Program-made: the position numbers and the translations under genes
NCBI RefSeq assembly: GCF_018476645.1
Contig: NZ_JAHCTB010000006.1
Coordinates: 62,001 to 126,000 of the forward strand
DNA length: 64,000 bases
Reading direction: 5' to 3'
Origin: Aequorivita echinoideorum
GTDB lineage: Bacteria > Bacteroidota > Bacteroidia > Flavobacteriales > Flavobacteriaceae
Shown here: positions 1 to 8,741 of the stretch, piece by piece
How positions within the stretch are numbered: the stretch's first letter is position 1
Layout of the letters: the number at the start of each line of letters is the position of its first letter
The notes under the pieces: model-generated
Database searches by the model: none
Told to the model about the DNA's origin: nothing
The model's input: the letters and a program-made list of their open reading frames with translations, nothing else

Positions 1-191
1 AATTCTTTTGAAGCCAAACAATTAATTCCATCCAAAATGGCATTATCCCACTCGGCTTTTTGTATATATGCTTTCACGCCATTCTCAGTTTCAACAAAGC
101 TCTCAAAACCCGCATATCCAAGTTCAGCAATTAGGATTTCAGTGCCCGGCTGGAGCGGTTTCACTTTGAAAATATATTCGATATAATCCAT
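1..191 (-). CDS. prmA: Ribosomal protein L11 methyltransferase, N-terminal part (cut by window edge)
   Basis: The minus-strand frame beginning with ATG at 191 runs off the window start without a stop. Its 63 visible residues begin MDYIEYIFKVKPLQPGTEIL and continue through GFESFVETENG, which matches the N-terminal substrate-recognition part of Bacteroidota PrmA. PrmA trimethylates ribosomal protein L11 using S-adenosylmethionine. The methyltransferase domain itself lies outside the window, so the call rests on the N-terminus and on position: prmA directly downstream of tpiA on the same strand is a familiar flavobacterial arrangement. The gap to tpiA is 47 bp and shows no terminator, so cotranscription with tpiA is likely. 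Confidence 0.85.
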   Translation of the reverse strand, partial: MDYIEYIFKVKPLQPGTEILIAELGYAGFESFVETENGVKAYIQKAEWDNAILDGINCLASKE

Positions 192-238
192 TTTTTTTTA
201 AATTTCAACAAGCTAATTCCAATGTTGCTTTATGTGAA

Positions 239-994
239 TTAATCTTCAAATGCGTTGACAATTTTCATAAAACTTTCCACATTCAATGAAGCACCGCCAA
301 TAAGTCCGCCATCCACATCCTTCTGTCCAAAAATTTCAGCAGCGTTGTCTGGTTTTACGCTTCCGCCGTATAGAATTGAAACGCTTTCAGCAATAGTTTT
401 TGAATAATTTTCAGCAATTGTTTTTCGGATGAACTCGTGCATTTCCTGTGCCTGTTGCGGTGTGGCAGTTTCGCCAGTCCCTATGGCCCAAACAGGTTCA
501 TACGCAATAATGATGCGCTCCCACGCTGTTTCTGAAACGTGAAAAATTCCTTCCTCCAATTGTTCTTTAATGACTTCAAAATAATTTCCGTCTTTGCGGT
601 CCTTCAATTCTTCGCCAACGCAGAAAAGCACTGTCAATTCATTTTCAATTGCAGAATTTACCTTTTCGGCAAGAATTGCATTATCCTCGGCAAAAAATGC
701 GCGACGCTCACTATGCCCTAAAATAACGTATTTTGTACCAACGCTTTTCAGCATTTTAGCGGAAATTTCACCAGTGAATGCGCCATCCTCACTTTGGTGC
801 ATATTCTGCGCGACTAATTCTACAGGATGTTCGCGTAAAGACTTGAAGCAGTGGTTCAAATTTGTAAATGCCGGCGCAATCATAATGGTCACATTTTCCG
901 GGAAAACCTGTTTTTTCAATTCCACCAGAAACATTTCAGTTTCAGCGAGATCGTAATTCATTTTCCAGTTTCCGGCTACTATTTTCTTTCTCAT
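239..994 (-). CDS. tpiA: Triosephosphate isomerase
   Basis: Interconverts dihydroxyacetone phosphate and glyceraldehyde 3-phosphate in cytoplasmic glycolysis and gluconeogenesis. The 251-residue length is normal for the family. Catalytic residues are visible: N9 and K11 in AGNWKMN, H94 in ILGHSERR, and the base E166 in AYEPVWAIGTG, followed by the phosphate-gripping loop. YGGSVKPDNA near the C-terminus is the second phosphate-binding motif. It lies 48 bp downstream of the ABC permease and upstream of prmA, all on the minus strand, so it is probably the fourth gene of a five-gene transcript starting at the DUF1599 gene. Very secure. Confidence 0.98.
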   Translation of the reverse strand: MRKKIVAGNWKMNYDLAETEMFLVELKKQVFPENVTIMIAPAFTNLNHCFKSLREHPVELVAQNMHQSEDGAFTGEISAKMLKSVGTKYVILGHSERRAFFAEDNAILAEKVNSAIENELTVLFCVGEELKDRKDGNYFEVIKEQLEEGIFHVSETAWERIIIAYEPVWAIGTGETATPQQAQEMHEFIRKTIAENYSKTIAESVSILYGGSVKPDNAAEIFGQKDVDGGLIGGASLNVESFMKIVNAFED

Positions 995-1042
995 TTATTC
1001 TATTTTTTTATTGCTGAAATTTTTTAAGCTAACATAGTTTAA

Positions 1043-2116
1043 CTATCTACTAATTTTCGGGTCCAGCCAACCATAAATTATATCCACAAAAATATTGATT
1101 AAAATGAACAATGTGGCAATTACCAGCACCGCCCCCATAATTATTGGCAGATCAAGCGTGTTCAAAGCATCCACTATTTCTTTCCCCAAACCGTTCCACC
1201 CAAAAATATATTCCACAAAAACGGCACCTGCAAGCATAGAGGCGAACCAGCCCGAGATTGCCGTTATTACGGGATTTAGGGAATTTTTCAAGGCGTGTTT
1301 TCTAATGATTTGCGAAGATGAAAGTCCTTTTGCCCGTGCCGTGCGAATATAATCCTGATCCAAAACTTCCAACAAAGAATTTCGCATCAATTGACTTACT
1401 ACCGCCAGTGGTCTAATTCCCAAAACAATGGCTGGAAGAATTAAATTTTTCAACTGAAGGTATTTTCCGTTGCCGAAATCATCAACCTCATAGAGACTTC
1501 CCGTCATATTCAAATGGGTATATTCATTCAAAAGAAAACCAAAAATCCACGCAAAAATTATGGCGCTGAAAAAGGAAGGAATACTCATTCCAAAGGTACT
1601 GACCAACTGTATTGCTTTATCAATAAATCCATCTTTAAAGAGAACGGAAACAATCCCCAAAAGCACGCCAATGACCATTGCAATCACTATTGCCGATACG
1701 GCCAGTATAAATGTGTTGGGTAACGTTTCGGCTATTACTTGGCTCACTTCCTTTCCATTTTTCTGAAAAGATTCCCGCAAATACGGAGTTTTAAGGGCAA
1801 CAACACTTTTACCTACAGAAAGTAGCGGTGTTGCGTTGTATTTTTCTTCAGAAAGAAATGTATAATCATCTCTGTTTTTACTGTGGATTGAAATGGGAGA
1901 AAGATCGTTGAGATACCGTAAATACTGAATGTGTACGGGTTTGTCAAAACCATATTTCTTTTTTACGATTTCTACTTGCTCAGAAGTTTCATTCTGCCCA
2001 AGCATCATCCGCGCAGGGTCTCCCGGAAGTAATGTAAACAATAGAAAAATCACAGTAACAACTCCGAAAAGCGTAAGTAGCGCGTAACCTAATTTTTGAA
2101 GTGTGTACCGTAGCAC
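1043..2116 (-). CDS. Peptide/nickel-type ABC transporter permease (DppB/OppB family), orphan
   Basis: Inner-membrane permease subunit of the DppB/OppB type (binding-protein-dependent transport family). The 357-residue protein has an N-terminal membrane segment ending in LLPGDPARMMLG, the hallmark after TM1 of DppB, and the EAA-like cytoplasmic loop RTARAKGLSSSQIIRKHALKN near residue 260. Five further hydrophobic segments follow residue 130. The region between TM1 and TM2 (about residues 35-130) appears longer than in ordinary DppB. No partner permease, ATPase or solute-binding protein is nearby. Its ATG overlaps the last base of the upstream DoxX fusion gene, which implies translational coupling. 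Substrate unknown; peptides are the default family guess. Confidence 0.88.
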   Translation of the reverse strand: MLRYTLQKLGYALLTLFGVVTVIFLLFTLLPGDPARMMLGQNETSEQVEIVKKKYGFDKPVHIQYLRYLNDLSPISIHSKNRDDYTFLSEEKYNATPLLSVGKSVVALKTPYLRESFQKNGKEVSQVIAETLPNTFILAVSAIVIAMVIGVLLGIVSVLFKDGFIDKAIQLVSTFGMSIPSFFSAIIFAWIFGFLLNEYTHLNMTGSLYEVDDFGNGKYLQLKNLILPAIVLGIRPLAVVSQLMRNSLLEVLDQDYIRTARAKGLSSSQIIRKHALKNSLNPVITAISGWFASMLAGAVFVEYIFGWNGLGKEIVDALNTLDLPIIMGAVLVIATLFILINIFVDIIYGWLDPKISR

Positions 2117-3828
2117 TAATCTATATTTATGTCGTTGAGCGTGCGGTTTTCATAGGTGAATTCTTCCCCAAATAGCTGTTTCGAATAAGCTTCAACAGTT
2201 TGATCGAAACCTGCTTTTTTTCTTCTATCGTTTACGCTTTCTGGGTTTTCAATTGGCCAAATATACTTTTCACCGCTATCCTCAACGCGCACCTGTGTTC
2301 CATAGATTTGTGGCTTACCTTGATTCATCAAATATTGATCTTCCATGGTTGCTGCCATGGTCATCGGGATTTCTCCAGCCTCGCCAGCTTTTTTTATCAA
2401 AGGAAGATAGGTTTCAATTTTATCTGGATTATGCTGTAAAACTTCCCAAGCAACGGTATTGGTAGGTTCGCCAACTACCGATTTCCCCGGATAACCGCTT
2501 TGTACAAATAATTTTTCAATATACTTCATATTTGCGTTATCCAGAATAGCCTGCAATTGTTGAAGATCCCCAGAATATTCAGCCTCTGTTAGCTTCATTT
2601 TTTTACCCAATTCCGCACGTTCCTCGGGGTTTTGGGTTCGCATTAAAACTCGATATTTCTGGTCCAGAATTGCAATGCTGTCCAATCGTTGTTTCATCTG
2701 TAAATTAAGTTTTGGCTGCGCATTTTCAACCTGCGGCAATTGCAATTTGTGGGCATCATTCCAGTGCAACTTTTGTTTTATGGTGCCTTTATCTATTTCC
2801 AAAATTCCAGGATTGCTTCGAACAATGGTTTTCAGCGTAGTTTCATCACAGAAATAAAACTTGAAATTCAGTTTATAGGCTTCCACCAAATCATCAGTCA
2901 TTTCTAAGGAAGAAGCAGATAAACCAATTACGGAATATCCATTTTTTATTGCCTTATCGGTAATCTCCTTTATTGGTAAAAAGCCATCTTTTTCAGTATT
3001 GCCAAGACTGTAGGCAATGACGACCACTAAATTTTCTTCTTCCAGAAATTGCGAAGTGAAATCCTCACCATCTCGTTCTATCGTAAAATCGTGGATTGGT
3101 GGGGTGTATCCTTCCTGGATCATTTCGGTTTCAGTACCAATCAATTCGCCATCCACCTGCGGAAAATCGCCATTGGTTGTGATAATTTTTTCCTCGCCGT
3201 TAATTTTGAATTTCCATTTGTATTCAAAAATAGGACCTGGCGCATCTTCGGGAACGGACATTCCCTCTTGAATATTTGCACCTATTTTATACGGTCTGAA
3301 ATCAATAATGGGTAAATGCTGAAGTACGTAATAGGTAATTCCCAAACAAACCACAAATGAAGCCAAGACAAGAATACTGCGCGCGCCCTTTGAAAAAATG
3401 GGCGTAATATATTTGCTTCCTATAAAAAGAATCAAAATTAATACAAGCAATATTATATCTTTTGTAAATGATTCCCAGGGCGTGAGTTTTATGGCATCGC
3501 CAAAGCATCCGCAATCGGTAACCTTGTTGTAGTAAGCCGAATAAAAGGTGAGAAAAGTAAAAAAAAGAATCATTAAAAGTAAACACCATGCGGTAAATTT
3601 TCTCAAATAACCCAGTAGCAACATAACCCCCAGAAGCACTTCAAAAATCACGACGAAAATAGCAATCAATAATGCGAAAGGAACCAAAAAGCCAAGGTCC
3701 AAAACCTCTGGGGCAAAATATTCTTTCAGTTTAAACGAAAACCCAACGGGATCGTTCAGTTTTATCAATCCGCTTATGATGAAAAGAACACCCACGATGA
3801 TTCTTGCTATTGCTACAATGTATTTCAT
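2116..3828 (-). CDS. DoxX/MauE-like membrane protein fused to a thioredoxin-like domain and a DUF6624 domain
   Basis: A 570-residue protein with three parts. Residues 1-150 form a four-helix DoxX/MauE-type membrane domain with the CGCFGDAIKL motif on a loop at about residue 105, as in the BT_3928 family. Residues 190-375 hold a predicted extracytoplasmic domain resembling a thioredoxin fold (VVVIAYSLGNTEKDGF, then GYSVIGLSAS) without a CxxC active site. Residues 385-570 match DUF6624, with the characteristic NQGKPQIYGTQ near residue 500. The first two parts are known together in Bacteroidota; the DUF6624 tail is the unusual addition. A role in respiratory or disulfide-linked membrane chemistry is only inferred from DoxX and MauE. 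It lies 13 bp downstream of the DUF1599 gene and is coupled to the permease. Confidence 0.82.
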   Translation of the reverse strand: MKYIVAIARIIVGVLFIISGLIKLNDPVGFSFKLKEYFAPEVLDLGFLVPFALLIAIFVVIFEVLLGVMLLLGYLRKFTAWCLLLMILFFTFLTFYSAYYNKVTDCGCFGDAIKLTPWESFTKDIILLVLILILFIGSKYITPIFSKGARSILVLASFVVCLGITYYVLQHLPIIDFRPYKIGANIQEGMSVPEDAPGPIFEYKWKFKINGEEKIITTNGDFPQVDGELIGTETEMIQEGYTPPIHDFTIERDGEDFTSQFLEEENLVVVIAYSLGNTEKDGFLPIKEITDKAIKNGYSVIGLSASSLEMTDDLVEAYKLNFKFYFCDETTLKTIVRSNPGILEIDKGTIKQKLHWNDAHKLQLPQVENAQPKLNLQMKQRLDSIAILDQKYRVLMRTQNPEERAELGKKMKLTEAEYSGDLQQLQAILDNANMKYIEKLFVQSGYPGKSVVGEPTNTVAWEVLQHNPDKIETYLPLIKKAGEAGEIPMTMAATMEDQYLMNQGKPQIYGTQVRVEDSGEKYIWPIENPESVNDRRKKAGFDQTVEAYSKQLFGEEFTYENRTLNDINID

Positions 3829-3841
3829 TTTAAAGTATTTT

Positions 3842-4390
3842 TTATTTTTCTGAATTATCCTCCAAATGGATCAGCGCAAAAACCGCGTAATTAATCATAT
3901 CTTGATAATTTGCGTCAATTCCTTCGGAAACCAGAGTTTTTCCGCTATTATTCTCAATTTGTTTAACCCGAAGGATTTTCTGAAGAATTAAATCCGTTAG
4001 CGAACTCACCCTCATGTCGCGCCAAGCCTCACCGTAATCGTGGTTTTTATCCAGCATCAACTGTTTGGTGATGGCCACTTTTTCATCATATAACTGGGTT
4101 GCTTCCTCTACCGAGAGATCTGGCTGTTCCACTACTCCTTTATCCAACTGGATAAGCGCCATTACCGAATAATTAATAATTCCTATAAATTCACTGGCTT
4201 CGTCCTCCTGAATTTTTCGTTCGGCATTTTGCTGCAAACCGCGAATGCGCTGCGCCTTAATAAAAATTTGATCAGTCAATGACGGAAGTCTTAAAATTCG
4301 CCACGCGCTCCCGTAATCGTGCATTTTATTGATAAATAGCGCCCTGCACTTTTCAATCTGGTCGTTGTATTGATTTGAAGTGGCTTCCAT
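3842..4390 (-). CDS. DUF1599 domain protein with an internal duplication
   Basis: A 182-residue cytoplasmic protein with no signal peptide or membrane segment. It consists of two tandem copies of one unit: KMHDYGSAW at residues 22-30 followed by LPSLTDQIFIKAQRIRGL, and KNHDYGEAW at residues 115-123 followed by VSSLTDLILQKILRVKQI. Each unit ends in a hydrophobic helix with INYSVMALIQL or INYAVFALIHL. I recognise this as DUF1599, a family that has been linked by comparative genomics to nucleotide modification; its activity is not established to my knowledge. The paired HDYG and acidic residues could be a metal or nucleotide site in an all-helical pyrophosphatase-like fold, which is inference. 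First gene of the minus-strand operon; divergent from folP across 53 bp. Confidence 0.85.
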   Translation of the reverse strand: MEATSNQYNDQIEKCRALFINKMHDYGSAWRILRLPSLTDQIFIKAQRIRGLQQNAERKIQEDEASEFIGIINYSVMALIQLDKGVVEQPDLSVEEATQLYDEKVAITKQLMLDKNHDYGEAWRDMRVSSLTDLILQKILRVKQIENNSGKTLVSEGIDANYQDMINYAVFALIHLEDNSEK

Positions 4391-4443
4391 AAAGAAGTGT
4401 AAGATTTTGCGTAAATTTCGCTTAAATAAATCAATTTAAAAAA

Positions 4444-5274
4444 TTGCACACCCTTAATTGCAAAGGCACAATAATAGACCTCAGCCATCCCAAAATTATG
4501 GGAATTGTAAATGTGACGCCCGATTCCTTTTATGATGGCGGTAAAACTTTTTCAGAAAAGAATATCTTAATACAGGCGGAAAAAATGCTTTCTGAAGGCG
4601 CAACATTTCTTGACGTTGGCGGCTACAGCACACGTCCGGGTGCGGCCGAGGTGTCAATAGAGGAAGAAAAAAACAGGGTTTGCGGGGCAATCAATTCCAT
4701 TGTAAAAAAATTTCCTGAAGCATTGATATCCATTGACACTTTTAGAAGTGATGTGGCCAAAGCTGCCGTGGAAGCCGGCGCGTCAATTATAAACGATGTT
4801 TCTGGCGGAACGCTCGATGCCGACATGTTTTCGACCGTGGCAAAACTGAAAGTACCCTACATTGCAATGCACCTGCGGGGTACGCCGAAAACCATGACAA
4901 AGCTTACGGATTATAAAAATGTGACACTCGAAGTTTTAAAAATTCTTTCTGAAAGAATTGCAATAGCTCGCGCCGAAGGTATAAATGATATTATTGCAGA
5001 TCCGGGCTTCGGGTTTGCTAAAACCAGTGCCCAAAGTTTTGAAATGATGAATAATCTCGAGCTTTTCCAAAATCTTGACGTCCCAATTTTGGTAGGCATT
5101 TCCCGAAAATCAATGATCTATAAAACCTTGAATACTTCGGCTGAAAATGCACTCAATGGCACAACCGTTTTAAATGCGTTCGCACTTTTGAAAGGTGCAT
5201 CCATCCTGCGGGTACACAATGTGAAGGAGGCAATGGAATGTGTTGCGCTCTACCATGAAATGAAATTGGCTTAA
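4444..5274 (+). CDS. folP: Dihydropteroate synthase
   Basis: Condenses p-aminobenzoate with 6-hydroxymethyl-7,8-dihydropterin pyrophosphate in folate synthesis; target of sulfonamides. The 276-residue protein shows the full motif set in order: IMGIVNVTPDSFYDGG (about residues 18-33), LDVGGYSTRPGA, INDVSGG, DPGFGFAKT, GISRKSMI and the C-terminal RVHNVKEA. The start is TTG at 4444: the upstream residues HTLNCKGTIIDLSHPKIMG align with flavobacterial FolP N-termini, whereas the first internal ATG would cut into the first motif. It is followed 76 bp later by cdaA on the same strand, a pair I recall as conserved in Bacteroidota. Confidence 0.97.
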   Translation: MHTLNCKGTIIDLSHPKIMGIVNVTPDSFYDGGKTFSEKNILIQAEKMLSEGATFLDVGGYSTRPGAAEVSIEEEKNRVCGAINSIVKKFPEALISIDTFRSDVAKAAVEAGASIINDVSGGTLDADMFSTVAKLKVPYIAMHLRGTPKTMTKLTDYKNVTLEVLKILSERIAIARAEGINDIIADPGFGFAKTSAQSFEMMNNLELFQNLDVPILVGISRKSMIYKTLNTSAENALNGTTVLNAFALLKGASILRVHNVKEAMECVALYHEMKLA

Positions 5275-5350
5275 ATTACAATTCCAAAACTTTGAAGTTT
5301 GAACTTTCAGCATTGATTTTTTAAAGTACTTTTACAAAAAACCGACAACC

Positions 5351-6124
5351 TTGGACTTTTTAGATATTCGCATTATAGATATTGTAGACATCGTGCTTGT
5401 TGCATTCCTGCTCTATTACCTCTATAATCTTGTAAAAGGAACGGTGGCCATCAATATTTTGGTGGGAATCATTATCGTATACGCCATTTACGTAGTTACA
5501 CAGCTCTTGGAAATGGAGCTTTTGAGCAAAATTCTGGGCGGGTTTCTGGGCGTAGGAATGTTTGCTCTTGTCGTGGTTTTTCAACCCGAAATACGAAAAT
5601 TTCTGTTGATGTTGGGCTCTACAAATTTTAACGCGCGGCGCAGGTTTTTCAAACAATTTAAAATGCTCGGCAAGGACAATGGCCCAAAAATCAACATCGA
5701 AGGAATTTTAAGTGCCTGTAGAAAAATGTCTGAATCCAATACCGGGGCGCTTATTGTCATACAACGAAACAACAGTCTGGATTTTGTGAAAAACTCTGGG
5801 GACGAAATGAACCTCCAGGTGAACCAACCAATTATCGAAAGTGTTTTTTTCAAAAATAGCCCACTTCACGATGGCGCTATGATTATAGAGGAAAACCGAA
5901 TTACCGCCACACGTGTTATTTTGCCAGTTTCAAATGACCGAAAAATCCCGTTGCGATTTGGGTTGAGGCATCGCGCCGCGGTAGGCATTACTGAAAAAAC
6001 CGATGCGGTTTGCCTTGTTGTATCCGAAGAAAATGGGCAAATATCCTATTTAAAGGATGGCGATTTTGTTCTGTACGATAATCTCGAGGAACTTCATAAA
6101 ATTTTAGAAGCTGATTTAAGTTGA
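5351..6124 (+). CDS. cdaA: Diadenylate cyclase CdaA (cyclic-di-AMP synthase)
   Basis: Makes the second messenger c-di-AMP from two ATP at the cytoplasmic membrane. The 257-residue protein has three hydrophobic helices in residues 10-78 and a DAC domain from about residue 115, with the catalytic motifs DGA at 174-176 (in LHDGAMIIEENRI) and RHR at 206-208 (in GLRHRAAVGI). The start is a TTG at 5351 giving MDFLDIRIIDIVDIVLVAF, the usual Bacteroidota CdaA N-terminus. No CdaR partner is adjacent. It follows folP and is 6 bp upstream of the DUF3667 gene, so the three may be cotranscribed. Confidence 0.95.
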   Translation: MDFLDIRIIDIVDIVLVAFLLYYLYNLVKGTVAINILVGIIIVYAIYVVTQLLEMELLSKILGGFLGVGMFALVVVFQPEIRKFLLMLGSTNFNARRRFFKQFKMLGKDNGPKINIEGILSACRKMSESNTGALIVIQRNNSLDFVKNSGDEMNLQVNQPIIESVFFKNSPLHDGAMIIEENRITATRVILPVSNDRKIPLRFGLRHRAAVGITEKTDAVCLVVSEENGQISYLKDGDFVLYDNLEELHKILEADLS

Positions 6125-6130
6125 TTTAAA

Positions 6131-6916
6131 ATGACCCACTGTAAAAATTGCCAGCAACCACTTGCTACGGAAGATAATTTCTGCCGTGAATGCGGTGCTG
6201 CAGTAATCCAGCATCGGTTGACCTTAAAATATTTGTTTCAGGAATTCTATAATTCCTTTTTCAGTATCGATTCCAGCAAACCTGTTTTGACTTTTATCGA
6301 TCTTTTTAAAAAACCCGAGGTGGTAATTGGCGGTTACATTAATGGACTTCGGAAAAGATATATCCACGCATTCGGCTACTTCACAATAGCCATCACCCTT
6401 TCCAGTTTTTTCTTCTTTATTTTTCTGAAGTTTTTCCCTGATTTGCTTGAAAATGCCTTTTCGTACCAAAACGAAATGAACGCTGCGCAAAAAAAGATGA
6501 ATCAAGAAATTATGCAGAAAACTTTTGAGTATCAATCACTCATATTTTTTGCATCGATTCCTTTGTTGTCGCTAATGGCTTGGATAGTATTTTTTAATAA
6601 AAGAAAATATAATTACGCTGAAAATCTTATAATCGTCCTTTATGGATATTCACAGGCATCGATTGTTTCAGTTATTTTCTATTTCCTTACCGTATGGAAT
6701 AGCACGCTGTTTGGATATGCTACGCTATCAGTTCTAATAGTACAGATAGGTTATTTTGCATACATTTTTAAACGGCTTTACAAATTATCAATCGGCCAAC
6801 TTATCATCAAGACTTTGTTTTTCTTGGCGATACTTATCACAATATACATTGTTTTAGTTATTACGGTTATAATTTTTATGGCGGCTACCGGAAATTTGCA
6901 ACAGTTTGCGCAATAA
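6131..6916 (+). CDS. DUF3667 zinc-ribbon membrane protein
   Basis: A 261-residue protein with an N-terminal zinc ribbon (C4-x2-C7 and C18-x2-C21) followed by a juxtamembrane segment and about five hydrophobic helices from residue 80 to the end. The arrangement ribbon, TFIDLFKKPEVVIGGYINGLRKRYIHAFGY, then membrane helices matches DUF3667, a Bacteroidota family without an assigned function. The motif RKRYIHAF just before the first helix is the most conserved-looking part. It starts 6 bp after cdaA and ends 2 bp before the convergent exporter gene, with no room for a separate terminator. Confidence 0.82.
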   Translation: MTHCKNCQQPLATEDNFCRECGAAVIQHRLTLKYLFQEFYNSFFSIDSSKPVLTFIDLFKKPEVVIGGYINGLRKRYIHAFGYFTIAITLSSFFFFIFLKFFPDLLENAFSYQNEMNAAQKKMNQEIMQKTFEYQSLIFFASIPLLSLMAWIVFFNKRKYNYAENLIIVLYGYSQASIVSVIFYFLTVWNSTLFGYATLSVLIVQIGYFAYIFKRLYKLSIGQLIIKTLFFLAILITIYIVLVITVIIFMAATGNLQQFAQ

Positions 6917-6918
6917 AT

Positions 6919-8688
6919 TTATTCAGCCACTTCTTCTGCCATAAATTGCACTTCGTATAAATTTTTATAGAATCCTTTTTCAATTTTAAGAAGATCTTTG
7001 TGGGTTCCTTCTTCTACAATTTTTCCAGCATCCATTACAATGATTTTATCCGCTTTTTTAATGGTTGCCAAACGGTGCGCTATCACTATTGAAGTCCGAT
7101 TTTTCGTGATTCTATCCGTGGCTTTTTGAATCATTTCTTCCGAATAGGTGTCTACGGATGAAGTTGCTTCATCAAGAATTAAAATACTGGGTTTGCTTAC
7201 GTACGCACGCAGAAAGGAAATTAACTGCCGCTGCCCGGAAGATAGCATGGAACCGCGCTCCTTCACATTATAATGATAGCCGTCCGGTAGCGATTTTATA
7301 AATTTATGGACACCTATTTCCTTCGCCGCAGCTATTACGTCTTCTTCAGAAATTTCTGGATTATTGAGTGTAATGTTGTTCAATATAGAATCGGCAAAAA
7401 GGAAAACATCCTGTAAAACCACGGCAATCTGACTGCGTAGCGAAGCCAATCGATAGTCTTTTAGTGAAATGCCATCCACCAAGATTTCGCCTTCATTTAT
7501 TTCATAAAACCGATTGAGGAGATTGATGATGGTGCTCTTTCCGGCACCCGTAGCTCCCACAATAGCAACCGTTTCACCTGGATTTACTTGAAATGAAATT
7601 CCTTTTATCACCTCTTCCTCAGGATTATAACCAAAATGCACTTTTTTGAATTCAATAGCTCCGTTTGCATTGGTATAATCCACAGTCCCGGTATCTGCAA
7701 TGTGCGATTCGGTATCCAATATTCCAAAAACCCTATTTGCCGCAACCATCCCCATTTGCAGCGTATTAAATTTGTCCGCAATCTGGCGCAGGGGCCGAAA
7801 GAGCATTTCAGCATATTGAATAAATGCCGTGATTACACCAAGTGTAACTGCGCCACCAGCCAAAACATTAAGACCACCATACCAAACCACCAAACCTGTG
7901 GCCACGGCGCCCGTCATCTCTGCAATGGGGAAGAAAATGGAGTTGTACCAAACGGTTTTGATCCACGCTTTTCTATGGTCAGTATTAATTTCTTTAAACC
8001 TTTGGTATTCTGTTTCTTCGCGCGTGAAAATCTGTACAATTTTCATCCCGGTAATGCGCTCCTGCACAAAAGTATTTAGGTTTGCCACTTGGTTTCGGAC
8101 GTCTTCAAAAGCTACTTTCATTGCTTTTTGAAATACTCTGGTAGCGTACAAAATAAACGGAAGCACAATAAAAACTATGAGCGACAATCTCCAACTTTGT
8201 GTTAGCATAAAACCTGCAATTACCAGCATTTTCAGCAAGTCACTTATAATCATAAACAACCCCTCGCTGAATATACTCGAGATGGTTTCCACATCATTCA
8301 CTGCGCGCGTGGTCAATCTTCCCACGGCACTCTTATCAAAATATTGCATTTTGAAGCTCATCATCAGCCGGAAAAGCTTGGTGCGTATGTCCCTGATTAC
8401 ACTTTGCCCAAGCCAATTGGTATAAAAGATAAATGCAAATTGGAATACCACTTCCAAAACAAGTACAATTACCATTAAAATAATGTACTTCATAAATCCC
8501 TCGCCATCCTTGGGAACTATGGATTCATCTATGGCGAGCTCCAATAAATATGGGCGCAAAACCGCAAGACCGGACATTACAATCGCCGCAAACGCAACAA
8601 AATAGAACACCGTACGGTAACTGTTTGTATACGCAAGTAATCGCTTAAAAAGTTTAAAATCGAATGCGTTGCCCGTCTTTTCTGACAC
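6919..8688 (-). CDS. ABC exporter, fused permease and ATPase (MsbA/lipid A exporter-like)
   Basis: A 589-residue half-transporter that would act as a homodimer or heterodimer in the inner membrane. Residues 20-310 hold the six-helix type-1 exporter domain; residues 340-580 the ATPase, with Walker A GATGAGKST, Q-loop VVLQDVFLF, signature LSSGQRQLISF (a variant of LSGGQ), Walker B ILILDEATSSVD and H-loop IVIAHRL. Such proteins export lipids, peptides or drugs; nothing here fixes the substrate, and MsbA-like is the closest description. It follows truA on the minus strand with a 53-bp gap and is convergent with the DUF3667 gene. Confidence 0.93.
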   Translation of the reverse strand: MSEKTGNAFDFKLFKRLLAYTNSYRTVFYFVAFAAIVMSGLAVLRPYLLELAIDESIVPKDGEGFMKYIILMVIVLVLEVVFQFAFIFYTNWLGQSVIRDIRTKLFRLMMSFKMQYFDKSAVGRLTTRAVNDVETISSIFSEGLFMIISDLLKMLVIAGFMLTQSWRLSLIVFIVLPFILYATRVFQKAMKVAFEDVRNQVANLNTFVQERITGMKIVQIFTREETEYQRFKEINTDHRKAWIKTVWYNSIFFPIAEMTGAVATGLVVWYGGLNVLAGGAVTLGVITAFIQYAEMLFRPLRQIADKFNTLQMGMVAANRVFGILDTESHIADTGTVDYTNANGAIEFKKVHFGYNPEEEVIKGISFQVNPGETVAIVGATGAGKSTIINLLNRFYEINEGEILVDGISLKDYRLASLRSQIAVVLQDVFLFADSILNNITLNNPEISEEDVIAAAKEIGVHKFIKSLPDGYHYNVKERGSMLSSGQRQLISFLRAYVSKPSILILDEATSSVDTYSEEMIQKATDRITKNRTSIVIAHRLATIKKADKIIVMDAGKIVEEGTHKDLLKIEKGFYKNLYEVQFMAEEVAE

Positions 8689-8741
8689 TTTTTCTCCTTT
8701 TGTTGGTTATTGTGAAATTATAATTTTCAGTTTTGAATGTT

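Noticed and set aside
594-956. Open frame of 120 residues on the plus strand opposite tpiA
   Set aside because: It lies fully antisense to tpiA, which has complete catalytic motifs, and has no coding features of its own.
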